This document shows positions 15,946 to 23,354 of a stretch of 64,000 nucleotides of DNA, piece after piece. The translations under genes were made by a program, and so were the position numbers. The stretch is taken from NCBI RefSeq assembly GCF_027923705.1, contig NZ_AP026442.1:1674001-1738000 (forward strand). The letters are read 5' to 3'. Position 1 is the stretch's first letter. Each line of letters begins with the position of its first letter. The notes below the pieces were generated by a model, which saw only the letters and a list, made by a program, of their open reading frames with translations, had not been told where the DNA came from and did no database searches. This DNA comes from Cellulomonas sp. NTE-D12 (GTDB taxonomy: Bacteria > Actinomycetota > Actinomycetes > Actinomycetales > Cellulomonadaceae).

Positions 15946-16368
15946 CTATCGAGGTCGCCTGTGGCGCGTAATGCGGACTGCTGGACCACGGTGTGCCGTC
16001 GATTGCGATGCCCGCTGTCTGAGAGATGCAGACCGTGGAGAAGGCTGCGGTCTGGCCCGCCTGATGCGAGGGCGTCGAGGCGCGGGTCCTCCGGCCGGAG
16101 CACCGGGGCGGGTCGCCACGGCGGGTCGCAGTGCCGGCGAGAAGCGGGCGGCCAGGCGCTCGCCTATGTATGCGAGGAGCCACACCGGCGGAGAGATCCA
16201 GGCCCCTACGTAGAAGATCGCGAAGGCGACGAAGTACTGCCAGACCGGGCCGGCGGAGCGGAACGCCACGAGGACCGCGCCGGAGGCGATGGCTGACAGC
16301 ACGGCCATCCATCTGACCCACCGCCGGAGCTCGAAACGCTCCTCCGGTGTGGTGCGCACAAGGCTCAT
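15946..16368 (-). CDS. Small membrane protein, unknown function
   Basis: A 140-residue ORF with two hydrophobic segments (about residues 19-38, and 42-68 with VWQYFVAFAIFYVGAWI) followed by a basic, Arg/Pro-rich tail. A GAGGA site precedes the ATG at 16368. Its stop is 12 bp from the IS21 end, so the insertion did not truncate it. No family is recognised. The long low-complexity tail leaves open that the true C-terminus is shorter or that the frame was altered. Confidence 0.45.
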   Translation of the reverse strand: MSLVRTTPEERFELRRWVRWMAVLSAIASGAVLVAFRSAGPVWQYFVAFAIFYVGAWISPPVWLLAYIGERLAARFSPALRPAVATRPGAPAGGPAPRRPRIRRARPQPSPRSASLRQRASQSTAHRGPAVRITRHRRPR

Positions 16369-16554
16369 CGTCGTCCTCGGCTGTGCGGGTCGTCCTTGAA
16401 CTCCCGGCCAGCATCAACGTACTCCGGAGCCGCCTCCCAGCGGAGGCTCTGTCGCGAAGGACCGTCCATGAGGCGGACCTGAGGCTGGTTCGCGAGAGTT
16501 CTGCGAGAGTCGGGGGTGCTACGTCCCTGGGGCGGGGTGGAGCGCGGCCAGTCG

Positions 16555-16567
16555 TACACTTGTTCGA
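16555..16567 (+). promoter_or_regulatory. Leaderless promoter for the 16568 gene
   Basis: The -10 hexamer TACACT (16555-16560) lies 7 nt before the GTG at 16568, so the mRNA would begin at the start codon. The -35 region is weak. Confidence 0.45.
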
Positions 16568-16864
16568 GTGACCGACGATCGTCGAACGGCCGCAGACGAC
16601 CAGGACGTCCTGGGCTTCGACGCTCACGCCGACCGATACCAGGGCATTCGCAACGAGAGGCCGATTCCGCCGTCGGAGCGGCAAGTGATCGCCAAGCCTG
16701 CGATCGACGTAACGGCCTGGATCGTGTGGGAGAGAGACGGTCTCGAGGTGATCGACAGCAGGGCGGAGGCATGGGCTGGCCGGGACGTGCTCGTCGCGAT
16801 GCGAGACAAGCGGTGGCGGCTGCTCGGGGTGTGGCTCGCGGCGCAGGACGTGAGGCGGCGGTAG
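16568..16864 (+). CDS. Hypothetical protein (98 aa)
   Basis: A 98-residue acidic protein of mixed composition, with no recognised domain: MTDDRRTAADDQDVLGFD near the start, and TAWIVWERDGLEVIDSRAEAWAGRDVLVAM in the middle, which resembles a small beta-rich fold. The GTG start has no ribosome-binding site but sits 7 nt after a TACACT -10 box, consistent with a leaderless transcript. Similar short proteins are common near conjugation genes of actinobacterial elements; I do not assign a function. Confidence 0.5.
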   Translation: MTDDRRTAADDQDVLGFDAHADRYQGIRNERPIPPSERQVIAKPAIDVTAWIVWERDGLEVIDSRAEAWAGRDVLVAMRDKRWRLLGVWLAAQDVRRR

Positions 16865-17008
16865 GAGAGCTCGGGCACCGTGCATGCCGGCCGAGCCGCA
16901 CGAGCTCGGTTCTGCGGAATCACCCGCTCCTGGACTTTCGTCCAGGTTCCCCTAGTGCCTACGGTCGGCGCGCGAACGCAGCGCGAGCTGGGTGATGCGA
17001 ACGGTCAC

Positions 17009-17045
17009 GGGGTTCCCGGTTCCCAGGGGGAGAACCGGGAACCCC
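17009..17045. repeat. 14-bp perfect inverted repeat (large hairpin)
   Basis: GGGGTTCCCGGTTC (17009-17022) pairs perfectly with GAACCGGGAACCCC (17032-17045) around a 9-nt loop. Each arm contains the direct repeat GGTTCCC. It lies between two genes in a 400-bp space that has no other visible feature. There is no T-run, so a regulatory or replication/transfer site is as likely as a terminator. Confidence 0.75.
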
Positions 17046-17174
17046 AACGTCTGTCTGGCGTCTGCCGCCGCACGCCTGAGCGGCGCGTTGCCCACTGTGA
17101 CGAGGGTGCGGACTTGCGGCCGGGCGACGCACCCGGCTGACGCCGGGCACGTCCTCGTGGCGTGCGCTTCGAGG

Positions 17175-17212
17175 ACATCACGGTGACATCTGTGTCAGCG
17201 CGGTGATGTCAC
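17175..17212. promoter_or_regulatory. Candidate operator in the Tad operon leader
   Basis: The 16-mer ACATCACGGTGACATC (17175-17190) is identical to 13589-13604 upstream of the excisionase. A second, inverted GATGTCAC lies at 17205-17212, pairing with GTGACATC at 17183-17190. The position about 60-100 bp before the first gene of the operon fits an operator for a common regulator. Confidence 0.45.
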
Positions 17213-17272
17213 TGCGTTGTACAGCGCCTCTGCGGAACCTCTCTCGTGTCCACGCGACACGAGGAGGCGAGC

Positions 17273-18535
17273 ATGACGACCGAGCATCGACGTGACCAGC
17301 TGGAATCCCGCCCGAGGATCGTCCGCACGAGCGAGTGCCTGCTGCAGGCGCTCGACGTCATCGACGACGAGGGCTGGGACGGGCCGACGGGTACGGCTCT
17401 GCTGAGCTTCATCCGATCGGACCTGGCCCGGCCCCTGGCGATCGAGTGTGACCTGCGGGGCTTCGTGGCTGCGCAGGCCGAGGCCTCCGCGTGGCAGGCG
17501 GCGTGGCGCGTGCTCACCATGCCGCAGCTGCGCGTCGCCGACTCGCCGTGGGGCGTTGTCTGGCGTGCGGCGAGACGCGCCGTGCACGGCGAGGTTGCCG
17601 CTGCCTCGTTCGGCACGTCCGAGCGGCACGCGTGGCACCTGCTCGCGGCCGACGGCATTCCGACCCCGCGTCTGGAGAGCCTCGACAAGTGGGCGGGCGC
17701 AGGCCTCGATGCGGTGAGCGACGAGTATCTGGCCGTGGGCGTCGACTTCGTCGTCGCGCAACGGCGAGCGGAGGTCGCTCTGTCGCGGGTCGGTTGGAGC
17801 CGCGATCAGGCCCAGGACATCGTGGCTACTGCTGTCGACGTCCAGGCGCTACCGAGGGACCCGCGGTGCACCCTCGTCGGCTGGCGCACCATGGCCGAGG
17901 AGCTCCGTCTGCCTCCTTGGCAGGCCCGCCGCCTGTGCATCGTCCTGCTCGGCACCCCGGACTGGTCGGGGCTCATCCCGCGGTTGCTTGCCGACGGCTC
18001 CGCCGCGTTGCGGGAGCCGGGCATGCACGCCGCACTGCGATCGACGCGGGTTCGCCGACACAGGTCGCCGGTCCTTGCGGCGCGTCGGGGTCTCGGTGCT
18101 CGCGGCGGCTCGTGCGCCGTTGTCCGTCGAGCAGGTCCTGGCCGCGTGTGTCGCGATGGACGGGCAGGCGCACCGGGTGATGCTGCCCGGCGTCGCGGAC
18201 CCGCGTCAGGCGCGGCCGCTGGCCGGTACGTGGAGCGCGCTGGTCGAGGTGGCCCGGGACTTGTCGGCTGGCGGGGTCGACGTGGTTGTGGACGTGGGGC
18301 GTCTGGGTCATCGGTCGGAGCCGAGCGTGTGGCTGGAGGCGGCCGACCTGCTCGCGGTCGTGGTGCGCGGGGAGTTGTCCACGGTGCTGCCGGCGGCCGC
18401 AGCCGTCCGCGCGCTTGGCGCGGCACGTGCCGCCCGCTCGGGTGTTGTGGGCGTGGTCGTGGACCCCGACCCGTACAGCACTGCGGAGATCGCCTCGGCT
18501 CTGGGCGTGGCGGACGTGCTGACGCTGCCGCGTGA
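17273..18535 (+). CDS. Hypothetical protein at head of Tad operon, C-terminal end out of frame
   Basis: The ATG at 17273 has a strong GGAGG site. About 262 residues look like a real, mostly helical protein (ECLLQALDVIDDEGWDG, TSERHAWHLLAADGIPTP, LSRVGWSRDQAQDIV, MAEELRLPPWQARRLC), a sigma-like or DNA-binding composition typical of first genes in such operons; no family recognised. Beyond about 18060 the frame becomes an Arg/Gly-rich antisense-like translation, and the plausible protein sequence switches to another frame (the CpaE-like remnant). A deletion that removed this gene's end and the start of the next is the simplest explanation. Confidence 0.5.
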   Translation: MTTEHRRDQLESRPRIVRTSECLLQALDVIDDEGWDGPTGTALLSFIRSDLARPLAIECDLRGFVAAQAEASAWQAAWRVLTMPQLRVADSPWGVVWRAARRAVHGEVAAASFGTSERHAWHLLAADGIPTPRLESLDKWAGAGLDAVSDEYLAVGVDFVVAQRRAEVALSRVGWSRDQAQDIVATAVDVQALPRDPRCTLVGWRTMAEELRLPPWQARRLCIVLLGTPDWSGLIPRLLADGSAALREPGMHAALRSTRVRRHRSPVLAARRGLGARGGSCAVVRRAGPGRVCRDGRAGAPGDAARRRGPASGAAAGRYVERAGRGGPGLVGWRGRRGCGRGASGSSVGAERVAGGGRPARGRGARGVVHGAAGGRSRPRAWRGTCRPLGCCGRGRGPRPVQHCGDRLGSGRGGRADAAA

Positions 18536-18674
18536 CGCCCGAGCTGCTCGCGCGCTGATGAATGGCGCCAGTGGCGGGTGGCTGGACCGGTCGCCTCTGA
18601 TGCGGTCGGCACGGTCGCTCGTGCAGCGGTTGACCGATCTCGTCCCCGACGTGACGCCGGCGGTGGCACGGTGA
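18075..18674 (+). pseudogene. CpaE/TadZ-like (MinD family) ATPase, N-terminally truncated
   Basis: In this frame the translation is clearly protein-like: VSVLAAARAPLSVEQVLAA, VDVVVDVGRLG (the MinD-like second Asp region), ADLLAVVVRGELSTVLPAAA, GVVGVVVDPDPYSTAEIASALG. These are the C-terminal half of CpaE-like ATPases that precede cpaF in Tad loci. The N-terminal half with the P-loop (GSPGVTTT-like) is absent; upstream DNA belongs to another gene in another frame. It may be translated from TTG 18075 or ATG 18156, but would lack ATP binding. Its stop overlaps the GTG of cpaF. Confidence 0.6.
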
Positions 18675-20110
18675 CCGGCCTCGACGACCGGCCCAGGTCG
18701 GAACTCGTCCCGGCTGCCACGTCCCTCGCGACGGCGATACCGCGGCCGGCCCCCGGTGAACCCGTGCTGCCGGCAGCGGACCCGGTCACGGTGCGTCAGG
18801 TGCGTGCGGTGGTGGCCGAGCAGCTGGCAGAGCGGTTGCAGGCCCGGTCGGTGCAGTCGTCGGATGCCCGCCGGGAGCTGGCTCGTTCGCTCGTGGCTGC
18901 CGAGCTGTCCGAGCGTGGACGCGAACGGGTCCGCCATGGCGACGAGCCGTGGCCGGTCGAGGTGGAGCTGGCGACGGCTCGCGCGGTCATGGCGGCACTG
19001 TTCGGGTTGGGCCGGCTGCAGCCGCTGATCGACGACCCGGACGTGGAGAACATCGAGGTCGACGGCCACGACCAGGTGTGGGTGTCCTACGCCGACGGTC
19101 GAGACGTGCGCCACCCACCCGTGGCCGACTCCGACGCCGAGCTGATCGAGATGCTGCAGCTGCTCGCCGCGCGCACGGGCGGCGCCGAGCGGACGTTCAC
19201 CTCCGCGCACCCCGCGCTGCATCTGCGGCTGGGCGACGGGTCTCGCTTGGCGGCCGTGGCCTGGACCACGCCCAAGCCGCACGTGGTGATCCGCCGGCAC
19301 CGGGTGCGGGACATCGACCTGGACGACCTGATCGCGCTGGGCACGCTGGACTCCGCGCTGGCCGCGTTCCTGCGGGCGGCGGTCCGGGCCGGCAAGAACA
19401 TCGTCGTGACCGGTCTGCAGAACGCCGGCAAGACCACCCTGATCCGGGCCTTGGCCAACGAGTTCGACCCGATGGAACGGTTCGCCACCATCGAGAAGGA
19501 GTACGAGCTGCACCTGCACGACCTGCCCGACCGGCACCCCCGCGTCGTCGCCCTGGAAGCCCGGGAGGGCTCCGCCGAGCATGACGGCGCCGGCAGGCGG
19601 CCAGGGGAGGTGAGCCTGTCCGACCTTGTGGTGGACGCGCTGCGGTTGAACCTGCGTCGGATCATCGTCGGAGAGGTCCGCGGGCCCGAGGTGCTGCCGA
19701 TGCTCGAGGCCATGTCGACCGGCGACGGGTCGCTGTGCACGCTGCACTCGCGCACCGCGACCCACGCGATCGACCGGATCGTCACCTTGTGCCTGTCGGC
19801 CGGGGTGCACATGACCGACACGTTCGCCTACCGGCTGCTGGCCGGAGCGGTCGACCTGATCGTGCACATCGAGCTGCTCACCGAGCACGGCCAGCGGCGC
19901 CGCTACGTCTCCCAGGTGCTCGAGATCAACGGGCTGGGGGAGACCAACCGCCCGGCAACGACCGCCGTCTTCGGTCCGGGCGTGGACGGGCGTGCGGTCC
20001 CGCTGCACCGACCGGGGTTCCTCCCCGAGCTGGTCCGCGCCGGCTTCGACGAGCGTGTGCTCGACCACCGCGACGGGACGTGGACGACGGCACTGGACGG
20101 TGCGCGATGA
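18671..20110 (+). CDS. Tad/type IV secretion ATPase, CpaF/TadA-like
   Basis: A 479-residue secretion ATPase of the VirB11/GspE group that powers Tad pilus assembly. Walker A is GLQNAGKTT (residues 248-256), followed by the Asp box and FATIEKEYELHLH, Walker B-like RRIIVGEVRGPEVLPML and the His box STGDGSLCTLHSRT. The start is the GTG at 18671, chosen because it overlaps the preceding stop (GTGA) and drops an implausible basic extension. Together with the two TadB/C-like membrane proteins it forms the pilus motor. Confidence 0.9.
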   Translation: MTGLDDRPRSELVPAATSLATAIPRPAPGEPVLPAADPVTVRQVRAVVAEQLAERLQARSVQSSDARRELARSLVAAELSERGRERVRHGDEPWPVEVELATARAVMAALFGLGRLQPLIDDPDVENIEVDGHDQVWVSYADGRDVRHPPVADSDAELIEMLQLLAARTGGAERTFTSAHPALHLRLGDGSRLAAVAWTTPKPHVVIRRHRVRDIDLDDLIALGTLDSALAAFLRAAVRAGKNIVVTGLQNAGKTTLIRALANEFDPMERFATIEKEYELHLHDLPDRHPRVVALEAREGSAEHDGAGRRPGEVSLSDLVVDALRLNLRRIIVGEVRGPEVLPMLEAMSTGDGSLCTLHSRTATHAIDRIVTLCLSAGVHMTDTFAYRLLAGAVDLIVHIELLTEHGQRRRYVSQVLEINGLGETNRPATTAVFGPGVDGRAVPLHRPGFLPELVRAGFDERVLDHRDGTWTTALDGAR

Positions 20111-20970
20111 GCACCGTGATCGCCGCCGTGGCCGGTGCGCTGGTCGTCGCGGGAGTGCTGATGGCTCTCGTCGGCGTGCGGCGCTCGGAACCGTCGCCGC
20201 CCAAGCAGCGGCGACGCCGGCCGCGGCCACGCTCGGCGGCGGACTGGTGGGGCCGGTGGCGGTGGGGCACCGCCGGCGGCCTCGGGCTAGTTGTGTGGGC
20301 CGTGAGCGGATGGCCCGTGGCCGGGATGATCGTCGCCGCGGTGCTCGTCGGGCTGCCGTACCTGCTCGGGTCGGCGAAGGTCGCCGCCCGCCAGATCGAC
20401 CGGGTCGAGGCCATCGAGGAGTGGACCCGCCGCCTGGCCGACGTCCTGGCGACGGGCGTCGGACTGGAGCAGGCGCTGACAGCGTCGGCCACGACATGCC
20501 CGCCGCCGCTGCGCAGCGAGGTCACGGCCCTGGTGGCGCGGCTGACGGCCCGCTGGCCGGCCGAGCAGGCCCTGGGGGCGTTCGCGGACGACCTGGACGA
20601 CGCCGCCGGCGACTTCGTCGTCGCTTCTCTGTTGCTGGCCTCCCGACGCCGCGGCCCGGGGCTGTCCGGCGTCCTGACCGCGGTCGCGGGATCGGTGGCC
20701 GACGAGGTCGCCGCCCGACGCAAGGTCGAGGCCGAACGCGCCAAGCCCCGCTCCACCGCCCGCCTCGTCACCCTCATCACCCTCGGTGTGGCCGGCGTGC
20801 TCGCGCTCAACGGCACCTACCTGGCCCCCTACGGCGACGGGCTCGGTCAGCTGGTCCTGGCCGCCATCGCCGCCGCGTTCACCGGCTGCCTGCTGTGGAT
20901 GCGCGCCCTGACGCTGACCCCGCCGGCCCCGCGGTTCCTGACGACCGGTGCGGATGGGGGTGCGCGATGA
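20107..20970 (+). CDS. TadB-like inner-membrane pilus protein
   Basis: A 287-residue membrane protein with a type II secretion F domain. Hydrophobic segments lie at about residues 4-24, 55-90 and in the C-terminal part (LVTLITLGVAGVLALNGTYL, LVLAAIAAAFTGCLLW). The cytoplasmic F domain includes IEEWTRRLADVLATGVGLEQAL and LLASRRRGPGLSGVL. It overlaps cpaF by ATGA and tadC by ATGA, so all three are coupled. It forms the membrane platform of the Tad pilus. Confidence 0.85.
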   Translation: MSTVIAAVAGALVVAGVLMALVGVRRSEPSPPKQRRRRPRPRSAADWWGRWRWGTAGGLGLVVWAVSGWPVAGMIVAAVLVGLPYLLGSAKVAARQIDRVEAIEEWTRRLADVLATGVGLEQALTASATTCPPPLRSEVTALVARLTARWPAEQALGAFADDLDDAAGDFVVASLLLASRRRGPGLSGVLTAVAGSVADEVAARRKVEAERAKPRSTARLVTLITLGVAGVLALNGTYLAPYGDGLGQLVLAAIAAAFTGCLLWMRALTLTPPAPRFLTTGADGGAR

Positions 20971-21866
20971 CGCCGCTGTGGCTGACGCTGCTGGCCGGAG
21001 GGCTCGTCGGCGGAGGCCTCATCGTCGCCCTCGCGGGACTGTCACCGGCCCACCCAGACCTAGCCGACGCCGTGCACCGGCTCTTGCCCACCGACGAGGA
21101 CCTGCGGCTCACCGCGAGACCAGTCGCGACGGGACGGGCCGCCCGGCTCAGAGCCCGGGCACTCCCGCAGGTGGCGCACGGGCTCGGCCTCGACCGGTTC
21201 GCCACCGACCTGCGCACGCTGCACCTGACGCCGGAGGATCTGGCAGCCAAGAAGGTCGGCTACACCCTCGTCGGCCTCGTCTTCCCACCCCTCATGTCGA
21301 CAGTTCTGCTGGTCGCAGGGGTCCGCCTACCGTTCACGGTGCCGACCGCAGCCGGGCTCGTGCTTGGCGGGGTGTTCTTCTTCCTGCCCGACCTGTCCCT
21401 GCGGCAGGACGCCACCAAGGCCCGTGCGGCCCTGCGTTCGGCGACCTGCGTCTTCCTCGAGCTGGTCGCGATGGAACGCCTCGCCGACGCCGGCCCCACC
21501 GAAGCCCTCGACCGAGCAGCAGCCATCGGCGGATCGGCGCAGTTCACCCGCATCAGCGACGCACTCCTGCGCGCCGAGCTGGCCGGGCAACCGTCCTGGA
21601 CCGGCCTGACCGACCTGGCCGCCGAGACCGGGGTGAGCGAGCTGGCCGACACCGCCGACATCATGCGGCTGGCCGGCCGCGACGGAGCCGCCGTCTACGC
21701 CACCCTGCGCGCCCGTGCCGCATCCCTGCGGACCCAGCTGCTGGCCTCCTCGACCGCCCAGGCGAACGCCGCCTCCGAACACATGGTCGTGCCCGTGTCC
21801 CTGCTCGGCCTGTGCTTCATGGCCCTGCTGGGCTACCCCGCCCTGATGCGCATCCTGCTGTCCTGA
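20967..21866 (+). CDS. TadC-like inner-membrane pilus protein
   Basis: A 299-residue partner of TadB. Transmembrane segments are at about residues 5-25, 98-140 (VGYTLVGLVFPPLMSTVLLV and LVLGGVFFFLPDL) and the C-terminus (VVPVSLLGLCFMALLGYPAL). Between the last two lies an F domain (VFLELVAMERLADAGPTEALDRAA, DIMRLAGRDGAAVYATLRARAASL). Position and features are those of TadC platform proteins. It overlaps tadB and is followed 12 bp later by a pilin-like gene. Confidence 0.85.
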   Translation: MTPLWLTLLAGGLVGGGLIVALAGLSPAHPDLADAVHRLLPTDEDLRLTARPVATGRAARLRARALPQVAHGLGLDRFATDLRTLHLTPEDLAAKKVGYTLVGLVFPPLMSTVLLVAGVRLPFTVPTAAGLVLGGVFFFLPDLSLRQDATKARAALRSATCVFLELVAMERLADAGPTEALDRAAAIGGSAQFTRISDALLRAELAGQPSWTGLTDLAAETGVSELADTADIMRLAGRDGAAVYATLRARAASLRTQLLASSTAQANAASEHMVVPVSLLGLCFMALLGYPALMRILLS

Positions 21867-21878
21867 ACGGAGAAGACC

Positions 21879-22079
21879 ATGCCCGTCCTGCTCACGCTCA
21901 GCTACCTGCACGCGATGGTCACCACCACCCGCGCCGACGTGCGTCGGCACGTAAACAGCGACGTGGGAGCGACCACGCTCGAGCTGGTGATCATCGTTCT
22001 CGGGCTCATCCTGGTCGCCGGGCTCCTCGTCGCAGCGATCACTGCCGCCGTCCAGCGACGCGTCAACCAGATCAACTGA
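21879..22079 (+). CDS. Flp pilin-like small membrane protein
   Basis: A 66-residue protein with a short cationic leader, then SDVGATTLELVIIVLGLILVAGLLVAA. The Gly followed by a hydrophobic helix with Glu at about +5 is the prepilin-peptidase type motif of Flp-family pilins. It has the expected place after tadC. This would be the structural subunit of the pilus. No prepilin peptidase gene is present in the window, so processing would rely on a host enzyme. Confidence 0.7.
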   Translation: MPVLLTLSYLHAMVTTTRADVRRHVNSDVGATTLELVIIVLGLILVAGLLVAAITAAVQRRVNQIN

Positions 22080-22492
22080 TGCGCACGCGACAACCCCGTT
22101 GCCCGACCGCCCGCGACCGTGGGTCGGTCAGCGTCGAGCTGGCTATCGTCTTCCCCGCACTGCTGGTCATCGTCACCGCGCTGATCCAGTACGCGCTGTG
22201 GTTCCACGCCCGCTCGCTCGCCTTGGCCGCGGCCCAGCAAGGGGTGAGCGTCGCCCGCGCCTACCAGTCCGCGTCGGCAGCCGGACGCGACAGCGCCCTC
22301 AGCTTCATCACCCAGCACGGTTCCGACACCCTCCTCAACGCCGCGGCAACCGTGTCCAACCCCGCAACCGGGCAGGTCCAGGTGATCGTCAGCGGCCGGT
22401 CCGTGTCCGTGCTGCCGGGCTTGGCCGGCATCACGGTCTCCCAGTCAGCGGCCGGACCGGTCGAGCGATTCACGCTGGCAGGCCCCCGATGA
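22079..22492 (+). CDS. TadE-like pseudopilin
   Basis: A 137-residue protein beginning with a short basic leader, DRGSVSVELAIVFPALLVIVTALIQYALWFHARSLALAAA, the TadE signature (G-S-V-S-V-E-x-A then a hydrophobic helix). The rest is a small soluble domain. The ATG at 22079 overlaps the pilin-like gene's stop (TGATG). TadE proteins are minor pilins of Tad systems. Confidence 0.85.
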   Translation: MRTRQPRCPTARDRGSVSVELAIVFPALLVIVTALIQYALWFHARSLALAAAQQGVSVARAYQSASAAGRDSALSFITQHGSDTLLNAAATVSNPATGQVQVIVSGRSVSVLPGLAGITVSQSAAGPVERFTLAGPR

Positions 22493-22914
22493 GACACGCG
22501 GCGATCGGCGGCGAGCGGGGAGCGGTGAGCCTCGAGCTGGCCATCCTGGTCCCGGCACTCCTCCTGCTGCTGGGCGCACTGGTCCTGGTCGGACGAGTCG
22601 AGACGTCCTCGTCCGCGGTCGAGCAGGCAGCCCGCGCGGCCGCCCGCGACGCCTCGATCGCCCGCACGCCCGACGCCGCCCGAGCCACCGCCATGCAAGC
22701 CGCGCAACGCGAGCTGGCCGGATCGGGCTGCGCGTCGTCCAACGTCACCGTCGACACGGCCGGGTTCACCGCGCCAGTCGGGACGGACGCGGCGATCCAC
22801 GTCCAGGTGACCTGCACCGTCTCCGTGGCAGACCTGGCGATTCCTGGCCTGCCCGGCACGCGCACCCTCACCGGGGCAGCGACCTCACCCCTCGACCGGT
22901 ACCGATCGCGATGA
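22489..22914 (+). CDS. TadE/TadF-like pseudopilin
   Basis: A 141-residue protein with GERGAVSLELAILVPALLLLLGALVLVGRV, a second TadE-type N-terminus, followed by a domain with two cysteines (GSGCASSN and VTCTVS) that could form a disulfide outside the membrane. It overlaps both neighbours by ATGA. Likely a minor pilin like its upstream paralogue. Confidence 0.85.
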   Translation: MRHAAIGGERGAVSLELAILVPALLLLLGALVLVGRVETSSSAVEQAARAAARDASIARTPDAARATAMQAAQRELAGSGCASSNVTVDTAGFTAPVGTDAAIHVQVTCTVSVADLAIPGLPGTRTLTGAATSPLDRYRSR

Positions 22915-23354
22915 CCCGCCCGCCCGCACCCTGGCGCACCGACCCCGACCGCGGATCGGTGACAGTCTTCTTCGCCATCACCGCCGTCGGACTGCTCCTG
23001 CTGCTGGGACTCGTCGCCGACGGCGGGGCCAAGCTCCGCGCCACCCAGCAGGCCACCGCCGTCGCCGCCGAAGCCGCACGCGCAGGCGGACAAGCCCTCG
23101 ACACCGCCGCCGCCACGGCCGGAACCATCGGCCACGTCGACCGCACCCAAGCACTCCAAGCCGCCCAGCACTACCTGACCGAGGCAGGCGCCACCGGCAC
23201 CGTCGCCGTCTCCGCCGACCGCACCCGACTCACCGTCACCGTCACCCGCACCGCCCCCACAGCCTTCCTGTCCCTGATCGGCATCGACCAGCTGACCGTC
23301 ACCGGCCACGCCCAAGCCGTCCTCGTCGGCTCCATCACCGGAGGTGGCACATGA
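22911..23354 (+). CDS. TadG-like / Rv3660c-type pilus-assembly protein
   Basis: A 147-residue protein with DRGSVTVFFAITAVGLLLLLGLVADGGAKLRATQQATAVAAEAARAG, the N-terminal signature of the TadG-like family (putative Flp pilus-assembly), then a short soluble domain. It overlaps the previous gene (ATGA) and the following LysM-BTAD gene. It completes the set of three pseudopilin-like proteins. Confidence 0.82.
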   Translation: MTRPPAPWRTDPDRGSVTVFFAITAVGLLLLLGLVADGGAKLRATQQATAVAAEAARAGGQALDTAAATAGTIGHVDRTQALQAAQHYLTEAGATGTVAVSADRTRLTVTVTRTAPTAFLSLIGIDQLTVTGHAQAVLVGSITGGGT

